The notes beneath the pieces are model-generated. The model had not been told where the DNA came from and made no database searches. It was given only the letters and a program-made list of their open reading frames with translations. Shown here piece by piece: positions 24,686-32,514 of a DNA stretch of 64,000 nt. This stretch comes from CAILHX01 sp046155285 (GTDB lineage Bacteria; Pseudomonadota; Gammaproteobacteria; Burkholderiales; Methylophilaceae). The position numbers were made by a program, and so were the translations under genes. The stretch spans positions 186,001-250,000 of the forward strand of contig JBJXEA010000017.1 in the NCBI GenBank assembly GCA_046155285.1, given 5' to 3'. How positions within the stretch are numbered: position 1 is the stretch's first letter; every line of letters begins with the position of its first letter.

Positions 24686-26158
24686 TTATTGAAGCTGTTT
24701 TATTTCTTCTGATATTCCGCCCACGGTGCGTAATTGCGGCTTATAGGTGCGCATCGCTTTCGGCAGTTCGCTGAGTGTTTTTGAGGCCGTGGCGCGGTCT
24801 GTAAAGCTGCCGTAAAGCACGCTGATATAAGGCTTTCCGCCAACATTGGTGCGGTACACGAATAAGTTATCCACCTCAACCAAGCTGGTGAGATTTTCCA
24901 GTTGCCGCCGCATTTGGTCTGGGTCGTCGCCTACCATCAATTGTATGCTCACCGTACCGGGAGGTTGCTGTGATAGCCAGGTTTGGGTGGCGAGCAGACG
25001 CGCTTCTATGATGTTGGCGGGTGGCGGGGGTTCGGTTTTCGCGGGCTCTAACTTGGCAGGTTCGGGGGTAGCTGCAACGGGAGGCGTGGTTTCAGGAGTG
25101 TAGCCCCCTCCGCCTTGCAGGGGGAGGGTTGGGGTGGGAGTTGGAAGTGTACTATTTTGAACCAATTCACCCCCATCCCGGCCTTCCCCCTTAGAAGGGG
25201 AAGGAGTTTGTGCGATTGTAACGGCTGGAGTTACGGGTTGCAGGTATGGCTTAATGAGCGGTGCGCCGAAACCCACACCCAATCCAACAGCCAAACCAGC
25301 CGCCGCTAACCAATAAGCGGCCTTGCCGGATGATTGTGGTGTGTCTTCCGCGCCAAACTCACTATCTTTGATAGCAATGTTTACATGTTTATGGGTGATG
25401 GCGTAGGCGTTTTCGGCGAACGCCGCGAGCAAGCTTTTGTCTGCCAAGATGTTGACGCGCCGCACCAAGCCTTCAGAAGCTTTGGTCATCAGCTTTACGG
25501 CTTTCTTAGTAAACAAAGGCGGACCAAAATAACCGGCGGTGCGTAGACGCGAAATCAAATAGTCTTCGATGTCTTTTTCGTTGAGTGGACCTAAATCAAA
25601 GCTATGGGTGATGCGTTCTTTCAACTGGCGGATATGTTGCTGGTTGAGGTTCACATCCAGCTCCGGCTGGCCGAACAGCACGATTTGCAATAGCTTGCTG
25701 TGGCGTGTTTCTAAATTAGACAGCAGACGTATTTCTTCCAGCGTCGCCAGCGGCATGCCTTGTGCTTCTTCCACAAAAATCACCACTTGGCGACCTTCGC
25801 TGTGACGTGCGATTAAATGGTTTTGCAGCGCTTGCATCACCAACAAACGGTCGGCTTCTGGTGGCAAATCAAGCTGCAACTCAAAGGCGATGGCGTGCAG
25901 GATGTCTTCCGGCGCCACGCTGGGATTGGCTAAGTAAACGCGCTCCACATTCTCAGGCAACATGCCTTCCAACATGCGGCACAGCATGGTCTTGCCACTG
26001 CCCACTTCGCCCACCACCTTGACGATGCCTTCGCCGCTGGTAATAGCGTAGACCAAGGCATCCAGCACCGCGCCGCGATTGCCGCCGGAGAAGAAAAATT
26101 CTGTATTCGGGGTGATTTTGAAGGGCGGTTCCTTCAGGCCAAAGTGTGAGTAGTACAT
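24686..26158 (-). CDS. mshM: ExeA/MshM-like AAA ATPase with SPOR domain
   Basis: 490 residues. The N-terminal MYYSHFGLKEPPFKITPN start and the AAA core (Walker A GEVGSGKTMLCR near 47-58, Walker B VVIFVEEAQGM near 124) match the ExeA/GspA/MshM family, which helps place secretins through the peptidoglycan. A membrane helix follows at about 283-303 and a SPOR-like peptidoglycan-binding domain at about 400-480 (VSIQLMVG...VLYGSFTDRATA). Residues about 318-352 in the linker are the in-frame translation of a palindromic repeat (see 25103-25206). Starts 4 bases after the response-regulator stop. Confidence 0.85.
   Translation of the reverse strand: MYYSHFGLKEPPFKITPNTEFFFSGGNRGAVLDALVYAITSGEGIVKVVGEVGSGKTMLCRMLEGMLPENVERVYLANPSVAPEDILHAIAFELQLDLPPEADRLLVMQALQNHLIARHSEGRQVVIFVEEAQGMPLATLEEIRLLSNLETRHSKLLQIVLFGQPELDVNLNQQHIRQLKERITHSFDLGPLNEKDIEDYLISRLRTAGYFGPPLFTKKAVKLMTKASEGLVRRVNILADKSLLAAFAENAYAITHKHVNIAIKDSEFGAEDTPQSSGKAAYWLAAAGLAVGLGVGFGAPLIKPYLQPVTPAVTIAQTPSPSKGEGRDGGELVQNSTLPTPTPTLPLQGGGGYTPETTPPVAATPEPAKLEPAKTEPPPPANIIEARLLATQTWLSQQPPGTVSIQLMVGDDPDQMRRQLENLTSLVEVDNLFVYRTNVGGKPYISVLYGSFTDRATASKTLSELPKAMRTYKPQLRTVGGISEEIKQLQ
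25103..25206 (+). repeat. Two-hairpin palindromic repeat, copy 3, inside mshM
   Basis: A-B' copy of the element at 11485-11594: A hairpin, AGGGTTGGGGTGGG, 27-base spacer with GAACCAATT, then CACCCCCATCCCGGCC and the B' hairpin ending AAGGAG. It carries no gene. Read on the minus strand it is open and in frame with mshM, coding for the Pro/Gly-rich piece TPSPSKGEGRDGGE ... TPTLPLQGGGG in the linker between the membrane helix and the SPOR domain. Confidence 0.85.
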
Positions 26159-26161
26159 GAT

Positions 26162-27583
26162 TTATTCGTCGTCAGTGGTTAACAGTTGCATACGTCCATA
26201 CAGCGTGGTGCGGTTGATATTCAATATGCGCGCGGCTTGACTCAGATTGCCGTGGGCCAAATCTAGCGCGGCTTCGGCGTAAGCTTTTTCCCACTGGCGC
26301 AGTATTTGGTCTAGATTCACATTGCTGTGCGATTGTAAGTGCTGGTGCGCGAAGTCTAACATGGCCTGTGGGTCGCTGAGCATGGTCTTGCTTTGCAGCA
26401 TACGGTCGGCGACAGGGTCTAGCTCGGCGATAAGCTGCTCGCGGCTGACGGTTTTGTTGGGGTGCTTGGCGGTGAGGCGTATCACCACATTGCGTAGCTC
26501 ACGCACGTTGCCAGGGAAGCCGTATTCCATCCAGCTTTCATGCGCTGCTTTGTCTAGTTTGAAGGGCGCACATCCGATTTCTTTGGCGTAGAACTGGCCA
26601 AAATGTTCTAACAACAATACGCGGTCGTCATCCAGCTCACGCAAAGGCGGTGAGCGCAGGCTGAATACGCTCAGGCGGTGATACAAGTCAGCGCGAAAAC
26701 GACCTTCGCGCACTTCTTCGCGTAAATCGCGGTTGGTAGCAGCGACGATGCGTGCGCGGCTCTTGCGTACCTTGGTTTCGCCTATGCGCTGAAATTCGCC
26801 GTTTTCAAGCACGCGCAACAATTTAGCCTGCATTTCCAGCGGCAATTCGCCGATTTCGTCCAGAAATAAGGTGCCGTCGCCAGTGTCTTCAAAGTAGCCA
26901 CCCGCGTCGTTGCTAGCTCCGGTGAAAGCGCCTTTGATATGGCCAAACAGCACCGATTCCGCCAAGGTGGGTGAAATTGCCGCGCAGTTCAGCGAAAGGT
27001 AGGGTAAATGGTTGCGTTTGCTTTGCTGATGTAAGCATGACGCTACCAATTCTTTGCCGGTACCGGATTCGCCTTCTATCAACACGGGGAAAATGGTGTC
27101 CGCCAGCTGGCTGATCTGGGTGCGTAGCGCTTGTATCGCCAAGCTGCCGCCAATCAAGGCGTGGGTGGCTTTCTCGGCGGTGGTTTCGGCGGTTTGAATG
27201 CGTAGCGCATCCAATAACAAACCGCGCAGGCGATTGACATCGCACGGCTTGCCCACAAACTCGGCAGCGCCTAGAGATAAAGCATGGCGTGCATTGGCGT
27301 CGTTATTCTGGCCAGAAAGTACAAAGATTTTCATGCTGGGCGAGTGTGCCAACAATTCGCCTATCAGCATAAAACCTTCGTCTGGCTTGTGCGGGCTAGG
27401 CGGCAGCCCTAAATCCACCAATGCGATTTGCGGCGGGCTGTCGAGTTGGCGCAACAGACTTTTAACCTGTAGGCGAGACTCGGCCACGCTCACCTCAAAA
27501 TCCTTCTCCAGAATGAAATGCATGGTATCGGTGATGAGCGGGTCGTCATCCACCAAAATCAGGCGAGGTTTATCAGTATCCAT
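26162..27583 (-). CDS. Sigma-54-dependent response regulator (PrsR/NtrC-like)
   Basis: 473 residues. Receiver domain (1-125) with acidic pocket VDDDP, phospho-acceptor Asp57 in LVDLGLPP and conserved Lys in VGKPCDV; sigma-54 AAA+ domain with Walker A GESGTGKE, the sigma-54 contact loop GAFTGA and Walker B TLFLDEIGE; C-terminal Fis-type helix-turn-helix (NLSQAARILNINRTTLYGRM). The DLGLPPSP...EGF form of the receiver recalls PrsR-type regulators of exosortase/EPS loci. No histidine kinase is adjacent. It overlaps the DUF3293-like gene by 11 bases and precedes the pilus genes, so it probably activates sigma-54 promoters of this or another surface locus. Confidence 0.9.
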   Translation of the reverse strand: MDTDKPRLILVDDDPLITDTMHFILEKDFEVSVAESRLQVKSLLRQLDSPPQIALVDLGLPPSPHKPDEGFMLIGELLAHSPSMKIFVLSGQNNDANARHALSLGAAEFVGKPCDVNRLRGLLLDALRIQTAETTAEKATHALIGGSLAIQALRTQISQLADTIFPVLIEGESGTGKELVASCLHQQSKRNHLPYLSLNCAAISPTLAESVLFGHIKGAFTGASNDAGGYFEDTGDGTLFLDEIGELPLEMQAKLLRVLENGEFQRIGETKVRKSRARIVAATNRDLREEVREGRFRADLYHRLSVFSLRSPPLRELDDDRVLLLEHFGQFYAKEIGCAPFKLDKAAHESWMEYGFPGNVRELRNVVIRLTAKHPNKTVSREQLIAELDPVADRMLQSKTMLSDPQAMLDFAHQHLQSHSNVNLDQILRQWEKAYAEAALDLAHGNLSQAARILNINRTTLYGRMQLLTTDDE

Positions 27584-28094
27584 GCATCATCTCGGTGACG
27601 GGCAAGTCAGCGATTTGCCGTTCAATACAGTAGTGCAATTGTGGAACGCCTCCGCGTTTGCCAGCCACAATCGCCACTTGCTTAAATTGTTTTCCGATTT
27701 CTAAGGCCTTTTCTAAGGTGATGTCGCGGATGAAAAACCCCGGCTCAATCGGCCAGCCCGGCGCATCGGGTACGCCGTCGCCAGTGTAGTAAGGCAGTTT
27801 CAGCTCGCTAATAAGCGCCAATAACTGACGGTGGCGATTAGCGTTGGCAGCCTCACTTAAGCGCTTGGATTCCGGATTGACCGCCGAAATAAACGCCCAG
27901 CATTCGCACTGGCTTTTTGCCAATAGTTTTTCGAGTTCTGGCGAATGTTCGCCGATACGCAAAGGCAACTTGCCCGACATGGGGCGTATGAGATAGGTCG
28001 TGGCATGGTAAGCCGCTTCTAATTCGGCTGCAGTGGCGGCGCGTGATGGGCTAGAATGGCCGAAAGTTGCGCTTGAGTTCATAGGCGTATTCAT
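27573..28094 (-). CDS. DUF3293-like protein
   Basis: 173 residues, no signal peptide or membrane segment. The pattern WAFISAVNPESKRLSEAAN, then ALISELKLPYYTGDGVPD, GWPIEPGFFIRDI and KQVAIVAG matches the DUF3293 family of small soluble proteins of unknown function. It is the first gene of the minus-strand run and overlaps the response regulator by 11 bases, so the two are probably co-expressed. An alternative start is the Met five codons later. Function unknown. Confidence 0.75.
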   Translation of the reverse strand: MNTPMNSSATFGHSSPSRAATAAELEAAYHATTYLIRPMSGKLPLRIGEHSPELEKLLAKSQCECWAFISAVNPESKRLSEAANANRHRQLLALISELKLPYYTGDGVPDAPGWPIEPGFFIRDITLEKALEIGKQFKQVAIVAGKRGGVPQLHYCIERQIADLPVTEMMHGY

Positions 28095-28128
28095 TGAATG
28101 CTAAGTGTAATCGAAAATTGCCTTTTAT

Positions 28129-30225
28129 ATGTCACTACAGACCGCCCTACAATATCACCAAAATGGTCAATTTGCAGAAGCCGAATCTGCCTATAGACAC
28201 GTGTTGCAAAGCGACCCCAACAATGCGTCCGCTTGGCATTTTCTGGGCTTGCTGGCGTATCAACGTGGTGATTATGCGGCGGCGATTGGTGACATCAGCA
28301 AAGCCATCAATTTGCATCCGCATGAGGCCGATTATTACAGCAATTTAGGCTTGGCGCAGCGTGCGCACGGGGCGCTACAACCAGCGGCAGAATCCTATCG
28401 CAAAGCGCTGAAACTGTCCTCGCATGACGCTGACTTACACAATAATCTGGGCGCGATTTTGCACGCTTTGGAGGATTTTCAAGCCGCCATCGCCGCCTAT
28501 AACCAAGCCTTACGGCTTTCTCCCAATGATGCCGATATTCGGCAAAACTTAGGCTATGCGCTACGCAGTTTGGGTTGGGTTGCGCTGGAAAAAAATCAAC
28601 TCAACGAAGCCTTGAGCCATTACCAAGCGACCCTGAGCTATCTGCCGGACGATGCTATCGCGCACTACAATCTGGGCAACGTACTGCGCGGTTTGGGGCG
28701 CTTTAATGAAGCCGAAGCCAGCTACCGAGCGGCTTTGCGCTCTAATCCCAACGACGCGGATACGCACAACAATCTGGGCAATGTGCTGCGCGAATTGGGG
28801 CGGCTGGATGAGGCTATAGCTTGTTATCGGCAAGCGTTGGTCATCAATCCAGAGCTGCATCACGCCAAAGCGCATTTGCTGCATCAATTGCAGTATGTGT
28901 GTGAGTGGCGCGAATTGGCAGCGCTGACGGAAGACCTGCGCGCCTTGATTCAGAACGTGCCTGAAGCGCAGATTCCGCCATTTGTCATGCTTGCCGTGCC
29001 GGGCATTAGCCGCGCCGTGCAGAAAAAATGCGCCGAAAACTGGGCGGCCACACAGTTTGCCAACATCCAAGCGCAGTTCACTCACCAGCGCACCCCAAAA
29101 CCTAAAATCAAAATCGGCTATTTGTCTGCGGATTTTCACGAACACGCTACGGCCTATTTGATGGCCGAGGTGTTTGAGTTGCATGATCGCCAGCGTTTTG
29201 AAACGGTGGCATATTCCTACGGGCCGGATGACGGCAGCGCCATGCGTGGCCGTTTGAGCAAGGCATTTGACCAATTTGTGGATGTACGCAGTTTGCCCAA
29301 CGAGCAAGCTGCAACCCGCATCCATCAAGACGGTGTGGATATTCTGGTGGACTTGAAAGGCTACACCGCGCATAACCGTGCGCAAATACTGGCGTTCAAG
29401 CCCGCGCCGATACAGGTGAATTATTTGGGTTATCCGGGGACGATGGGTGCGCCGTGTGTGGATTACCTGATAGGTGATCCCATCATCACACCACAGGAAC
29501 ACGCTGACGATTACAGTGAACGGTTGGTTCTACTGCCCAATAGCTATCAACCCAACGACAGAAAGCGGCCTTTAGGCGTTAAGCCTAGCCGTGCTGAATG
29601 CGGGCTGCCGGAGCGCGGTTTTGTATTTTGTGGATTTAACCAAACCTTCAAAATTCTGCCTGATATTTTTGCGGTGTGGATGCGCCTGTTGCATGAAACG
29701 CCGCACAGCGTGTTGTGGCTGCTGCAAGTCAACAAATGGGCGGAAGAAAACCTAAAACGTGAAGCCGAAGCACAAGGCGTGGATGCGAGCCGTTTGATTT
29801 TTGCCCCACGCTTGGGCTTGGCGCAACATTTGGCACGTCAACAGCAAGCCGATGTGCTGCTGGATACCTTGCCCTACAACGCCCACACCACCACCAGCGA
29901 CGCTCTGTGGGCGGGAGTGCCGGTAGTAACTTGCATGGACGAGACTCTTGCCAGTCGTGTGGCGTCGAGCTTGTTAAATGCGGTGGGATTGCCAGAATTA
30001 GTCACGCAAAACCTAGAAGATTATGCAGATTTAGCTTTGAAATTGGCGCGTGAGCCAGATGAATTGCTACGTGTGAAAAAAGTATTGGTGGAAAGCCGAA
30101 ACACCTCGTTCTTATTCGATGCAGTGCAGTTCACGCGAGATTTAGAGGCTGCTTATGAAGGAATGTGGCAAAGCTACTTGAATCAAAGCCCTAGCGAACT
30201 CAGCAAATCATCTACGTCGTCCTGA
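28129..30225 (+). CDS. TPR protein with SPINDLY/O-GlcNAc-transferase-like domain
   Basis: 698 residues: about seven TPR units in the first 250 residues (repeated DAD...NNLG...LGR...EA patterns), then a GT41-type catalytic region (about 320-690) with KIGYLSADFHEHATAYL, the DGVDILVDLKGYTAHNR segment, VNYLGYPGTMGA and the C-terminal donor-binding part (FVFCGFNQTFKILPDI, LLDTLPYNAHTTTSDALWAGVPVVT). Bacterial members are predicted cytoplasmic protein glycosyltransferases. It diverges from the pilus-locus operon with only 34 bases between start codons, which suggests shared regulation; a pilin or flagellin target is inference. The 3' end overlaps cheZ by 43 bases. Confidence 0.88.
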   Translation: MSLQTALQYHQNGQFAEAESAYRHVLQSDPNNASAWHFLGLLAYQRGDYAAAIGDISKAINLHPHEADYYSNLGLAQRAHGALQPAAESYRKALKLSSHDADLHNNLGAILHALEDFQAAIAAYNQALRLSPNDADIRQNLGYALRSLGWVALEKNQLNEALSHYQATLSYLPDDAIAHYNLGNVLRGLGRFNEAEASYRAALRSNPNDADTHNNLGNVLRELGRLDEAIACYRQALVINPELHHAKAHLLHQLQYVCEWRELAALTEDLRALIQNVPEAQIPPFVMLAVPGISRAVQKKCAENWAATQFANIQAQFTHQRTPKPKIKIGYLSADFHEHATAYLMAEVFELHDRQRFETVAYSYGPDDGSAMRGRLSKAFDQFVDVRSLPNEQAATRIHQDGVDILVDLKGYTAHNRAQILAFKPAPIQVNYLGYPGTMGAPCVDYLIGDPIITPQEHADDYSERLVLLPNSYQPNDRKRPLGVKPSRAECGLPERGFVFCGFNQTFKILPDIFAVWMRLLHETPHSVLWLLQVNKWAEENLKREAEAQGVDASRLIFAPRLGLAQHLARQQQADVLLDTLPYNAHTTTSDALWAGVPVVTCMDETLASRVASSLLNAVGLPELVTQNLEDYADLALKLAREPDELLRVKKVLVESRNTSFLFDAVQFTRDLEAAYEGMWQSYLNQSPSELSKSSTSS

Positions 30226-30800
30226 CCCGCAACATTCTCTTTATCGCCCATGCTAGGACCCGCCAGCAAGCCCTCTTTGCTAATGAGAGAGTCTTTGGTA
30301 GTTGGGGCGTATTCCTTGAGAATATCCAGCAGAATGCTTTCAATTTCTACCGCAGCGCTCACGATCTTGTTCACCATTTGTCCGGCTAGGTCACGGAATT
30401 CTTGCGTTTCCATAATCTCCACCAGTTGTTGATGTACTTCGTGTTCGTTGTAGTTGATTTCATCCAGCTGTGATGTCACTTCAGCGATTAAATCTCGGTG
30501 CTCCTTGAATTGCGTTTCCCCTAGGCGAGCTACCAAACCAGTCAACACTGTGCGGTTATGGTTGATGAGGGGTAAAGACACCTCAACTGCGGCCAAGGTT
30601 TTCTCGGAGGCGTCGTGCATGGACTTGTCTATGAAGTTCAAACGATCGCGTGCATCAGTCATGGTGGCCGCCGATTGCTCCAGACTACGAGAATGTCCCA
30701 AGTCTTTCAGCAGACCGTGTAGGCGTGCAGTGGCTTCACCTATTCTTTGCACTTTGGGGTCAGCGATGACCGCACTTTTATTCTTTGCAGCAGAACTCAT
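30183..30800 (-). CDS. cheZ: Chemotaxis phosphatase CheZ
   Basis: 205 residues. CheZ dephosphorylates CheY-P. The catalytic segment EFRDLAGQMVNKIV (about 133-146) keeps the Asp and the Gln of the classical QDLTGQ site, and the last residues DDVDDLLSSLGL form the C-terminal CheY-binding helix. The middle is a long helical hairpin, as in the known dimer. No other chemotaxis gene is nearby; CheY and the receptors must be encoded elsewhere. The gene converges with and overlaps the TPR/OGT-like gene. Confidence 0.93.
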   Translation of the reverse strand: MSSAAKNKSAVIADPKVQRIGEATARLHGLLKDLGHSRSLEQSAATMTDARDRLNFIDKSMHDASEKTLAAVEVSLPLINHNRTVLTGLVARLGETQFKEHRDLIAEVTSQLDEINYNEHEVHQQLVEIMETQEFRDLAGQMVNKIVSAAVEIESILLDILKEYAPTTKDSLISKEGLLAGPSMGDKENVAGQDDVDDLLSSLGL

Positions 30801-30910
30801 ATCAAAATATCCTAATGATTTCTATTTCTAGTGAGATACAAATAAGTGTTAAACCATACTCTTAATCTTGCGTCAAGTTTTGCACGAAAATTCAGTGTAA
30901 ATACTAAGGA

Positions 30911-30984
30911 TGGAGCGGGTGATGGGAATCGAACCCACGCTATCTGCTTGGGAAGCAGAAGTTCTACCATTGAACTACACCCGC
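30911..30984 (-). tRNA. tRNA-Gly (CCC anticodon)
   Basis: Cloverleaf on the minus strand: acceptor GCGGGTG/CACCCGC, D arm GTTC...GAAC, anticodon stem TCTGC/GCAGA around loop TTCCCAA (anticodon CCC), T arm TGGG-TTCGATT-CCCA. CCA is encoded at the 3' end. It reads GGG codons. Stands alone between cheZ and the divergent thiS. Confidence 0.95.
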
Positions 30985-31008
30985 TTGAGATATTTGCGCC
31001 AGTTTGGT

Positions 31009-31032
31009 TTGTAAGGCGATTGTCGCTTACAA
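31009..31032. repeat. Inverted repeat upstream of thiS and tRNA-Gly
   Basis: TTGTAA-G-GCGA / TCGC-TTACAA: a 10-bp stem with one bulged G and a 3-base loop, in the 131-base gap between tRNA-Gly and thiS. No U-tract follows on either strand. May be an operator or transcript structure; no THI-box (TPP riboswitch) sequence is seen in this gap. Confidence 0.4.
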
Positions 31033-31115
31033 TAAGCCACGGCGCGGATTAAAAGCTTTTCGCCGCCCGCATTCTACTGCAATTTGACCATGCAACAAAA
31101 TTGAACAAGTCTAAG

Positions 31116-31322
31116 ATGATGGTTTTATACATAAATGGTAATCAACGCCAGTTTGAGCAAGTGGAGCTGAGTGTTGCAAAATTGATACAGTTGCTGGGCT
31201 TGGAAGGCAAGCGCTTGGCCATAGAGCGCAACGGCGAAATCGTGCCGCGCGGTCTTTTTGCAGAGACCACGTTAGCATCAGAAGATAAATTGGAAATCGT
31301 AGGCGCTGTGGGTGGCGGATAG
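31116..31322 (+). CDS. thiS: Sulfur carrier protein ThiS
   Basis: 68 residues from the ATG giving MMVLYINGNQR; an upstream TTG would add five residues but is less likely. Ubiquitin-like fold with the family pattern VAKLIQLLG, AIERNGEIVPR, and the C-terminal VGAVGGG whose final Gly-Gly is adenylated and thiocarboxylated as the sulfur donor for the thiazole ring of thiamine. Twelve bases separate it from thiG, its direct partner. Confidence 0.93.
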   Translation: MMVLYINGNQRQFEQVELSVAKLIQLLGLEGKRLAIERNGEIVPRGLFAETTLASEDKLEIVGAVGGG

Positions 31323-31334
31323 ATCTATAAAATT

Positions 31335-32120
31335 ATGACTATGCATCAATTGAATATTGCAAGACAAACATACCATTCTCGTTTGCTGGTGGGCACGGGA
31401 AAGTACAAGGACTTCGCGCAAACCAAGGCAGCGATTGATGCTAGCGGTGCGCAAATCGTGACGGTGGCGATACGCCGCACCAATATCGGCCAAAATGCAG
31501 GCGAACCTTCGTTGCTAGAGGTGTTGCCGCTTTCTGAGTACACCTATCTGCCAAACACCGCAGGCTGTTACAGCGCCGATGAAGCGGTGCGGACTTTACG
31601 CTTGGCGCGTGAGTTGTTGGATGGACATAAGCTGGTGAAATTGGAAGTACTGGGTGATCCGCACACGTTGTATCCTAATGTGGTAGAAACGCTGAATGCC
31701 GCTAAAACGCTAATCAAGGATGGCTTTGACGTGATGGTTTACACTTCAGACGATCCTATCATCGCCAAACAATTGGAAGAAATCGGCTGTTGCGCGATTA
31801 TGCCGCTGGCCTCGCTGATAGGCTCCGGCATGGGCATTCTCAATCCGTGGAATTTGCAAATTATTATTGAAAATGCCAAAGTGCCGGTGTTAGTCGATGC
31901 GGGCGTGGGAACTGCCTCGGACGCGGCGATTGCGATGGAGCTGGGTTGCGATGGTATTTTGATGAATACCGCGATTGCTAGCGCTAAAGACCCTATATTG
32001 ATGGCTTCTGCCATGAAAAAAGCGGTGGAAGCCGGACGCGAGTCTTTTCTCGCCGGACGTATGCCGAAAAAATTATATTCGGCCTCGCCGAGTTCACCTA
32101 CCACTGGACTTATAAGCTGA
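31335..32120 (+). CDS. thiG: Thiazole synthase
   Basis: 261 residues, TIM-barrel enzyme building the thiazole phosphate of thiamine from 1-deoxyxylulose 5-phosphate, dehydroglycine and ThiS-thiocarboxylate. Motifs: LLVGTGKYKDF, VTVAIRRTN, the Schiff-base Lys in KLVKLEVLGD, MPLASLIGSGMGI and DAGVGTASDAA. Follows thiS closely and its stop overlaps the apaG start by one base (TGATG). No thiE/thiC here. Confidence 0.96.
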   Translation: MTMHQLNIARQTYHSRLLVGTGKYKDFAQTKAAIDASGAQIVTVAIRRTNIGQNAGEPSLLEVLPLSEYTYLPNTAGCYSADEAVRTLRLARELLDGHKLVKLEVLGDPHTLYPNVVETLNAAKTLIKDGFDVMVYTSDDPIIAKQLEEIGCCAIMPLASLIGSGMGILNPWNLQIIIENAKVPVLVDAGVGTASDAAIAMELGCDGILMNTAIASAKDPILMASAMKKAVEAGRESFLAGRMPKKLYSASPSSPTTGLIS

Positions 32121-32503
32121 TGACCACCGATAAGCACTACGAATTTACCGTCACCATAGAAACCGCCTTCATTCCCGACCAGTCGGACGAGGCGCAGAAT
32201 CGCTATGTATTTTCCTACACCATCACCATCGTCAATACCGGCAGCGTTCCGGCGCAACTGATTAGCCGCCACTGGCTGATTACCGATGCTGCCAACCAAG
32301 TACAAGAAGTGCGCGGTTTGGGCGTGGTGGGCGTGCAGCCTTTTCTGCGCCCTAGCGAGCAGTTTCAATATACCAGCGGCTGCATCTTGCCTACGCCGAC
32401 GGGCACCATGCATGGCAGCTACCAGATGGTGGGCGAAGACGGCAGTCAGTTTGAAACGACCATCCCTAAGTTCACGCTGAATATGCCCAGAGTGTTGCAT
32501 TAA
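32120..32503 (+). CDS. apaG: ApaG (CorD-like) protein
   Basis: 127 residues, single immunoglobulin-like beta domain of the ApaG family. Diagnostic segments are FVFSYTI-type strand (here YVFSYTITIVN), LISRHWLITDA, VRGLGVVGVQPFL and the Gly-rich MHGSYQMVGEDG. Linked in E. coli to Co/Mg resistance and the ksgA-apaH operon; biochemical role unclear. Here it is translationally coupled to thiG and followed by mltA. Confidence 0.93.
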   Translation: MTTDKHYEFTVTIETAFIPDQSDEAQNRYVFSYTITIVNTGSVPAQLISRHWLITDAANQVQEVRGLGVVGVQPFLRPSEQFQYTSGCILPTPTGTMHGSYQMVGEDGSQFETTIPKFTLNMPRVLH

Positions 32504-32514
32504 AGGTTAGTAGA

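Noticed and set aside
28561..29502. Long antisense open frame on the minus strand inside the TPR/OGT gene
   Set aside because: It mirrors the codon pattern of the strongly supported OGT-like gene, has an unnatural composition rich in Arg, His and Gln, no recognisable domain and no ribosome-binding context.
30985..31115. TPP riboswitch upstream of thiS
   Set aside because: The CTGAGA and related THI-box motifs are absent; only an unrelated inverted repeat is visible.
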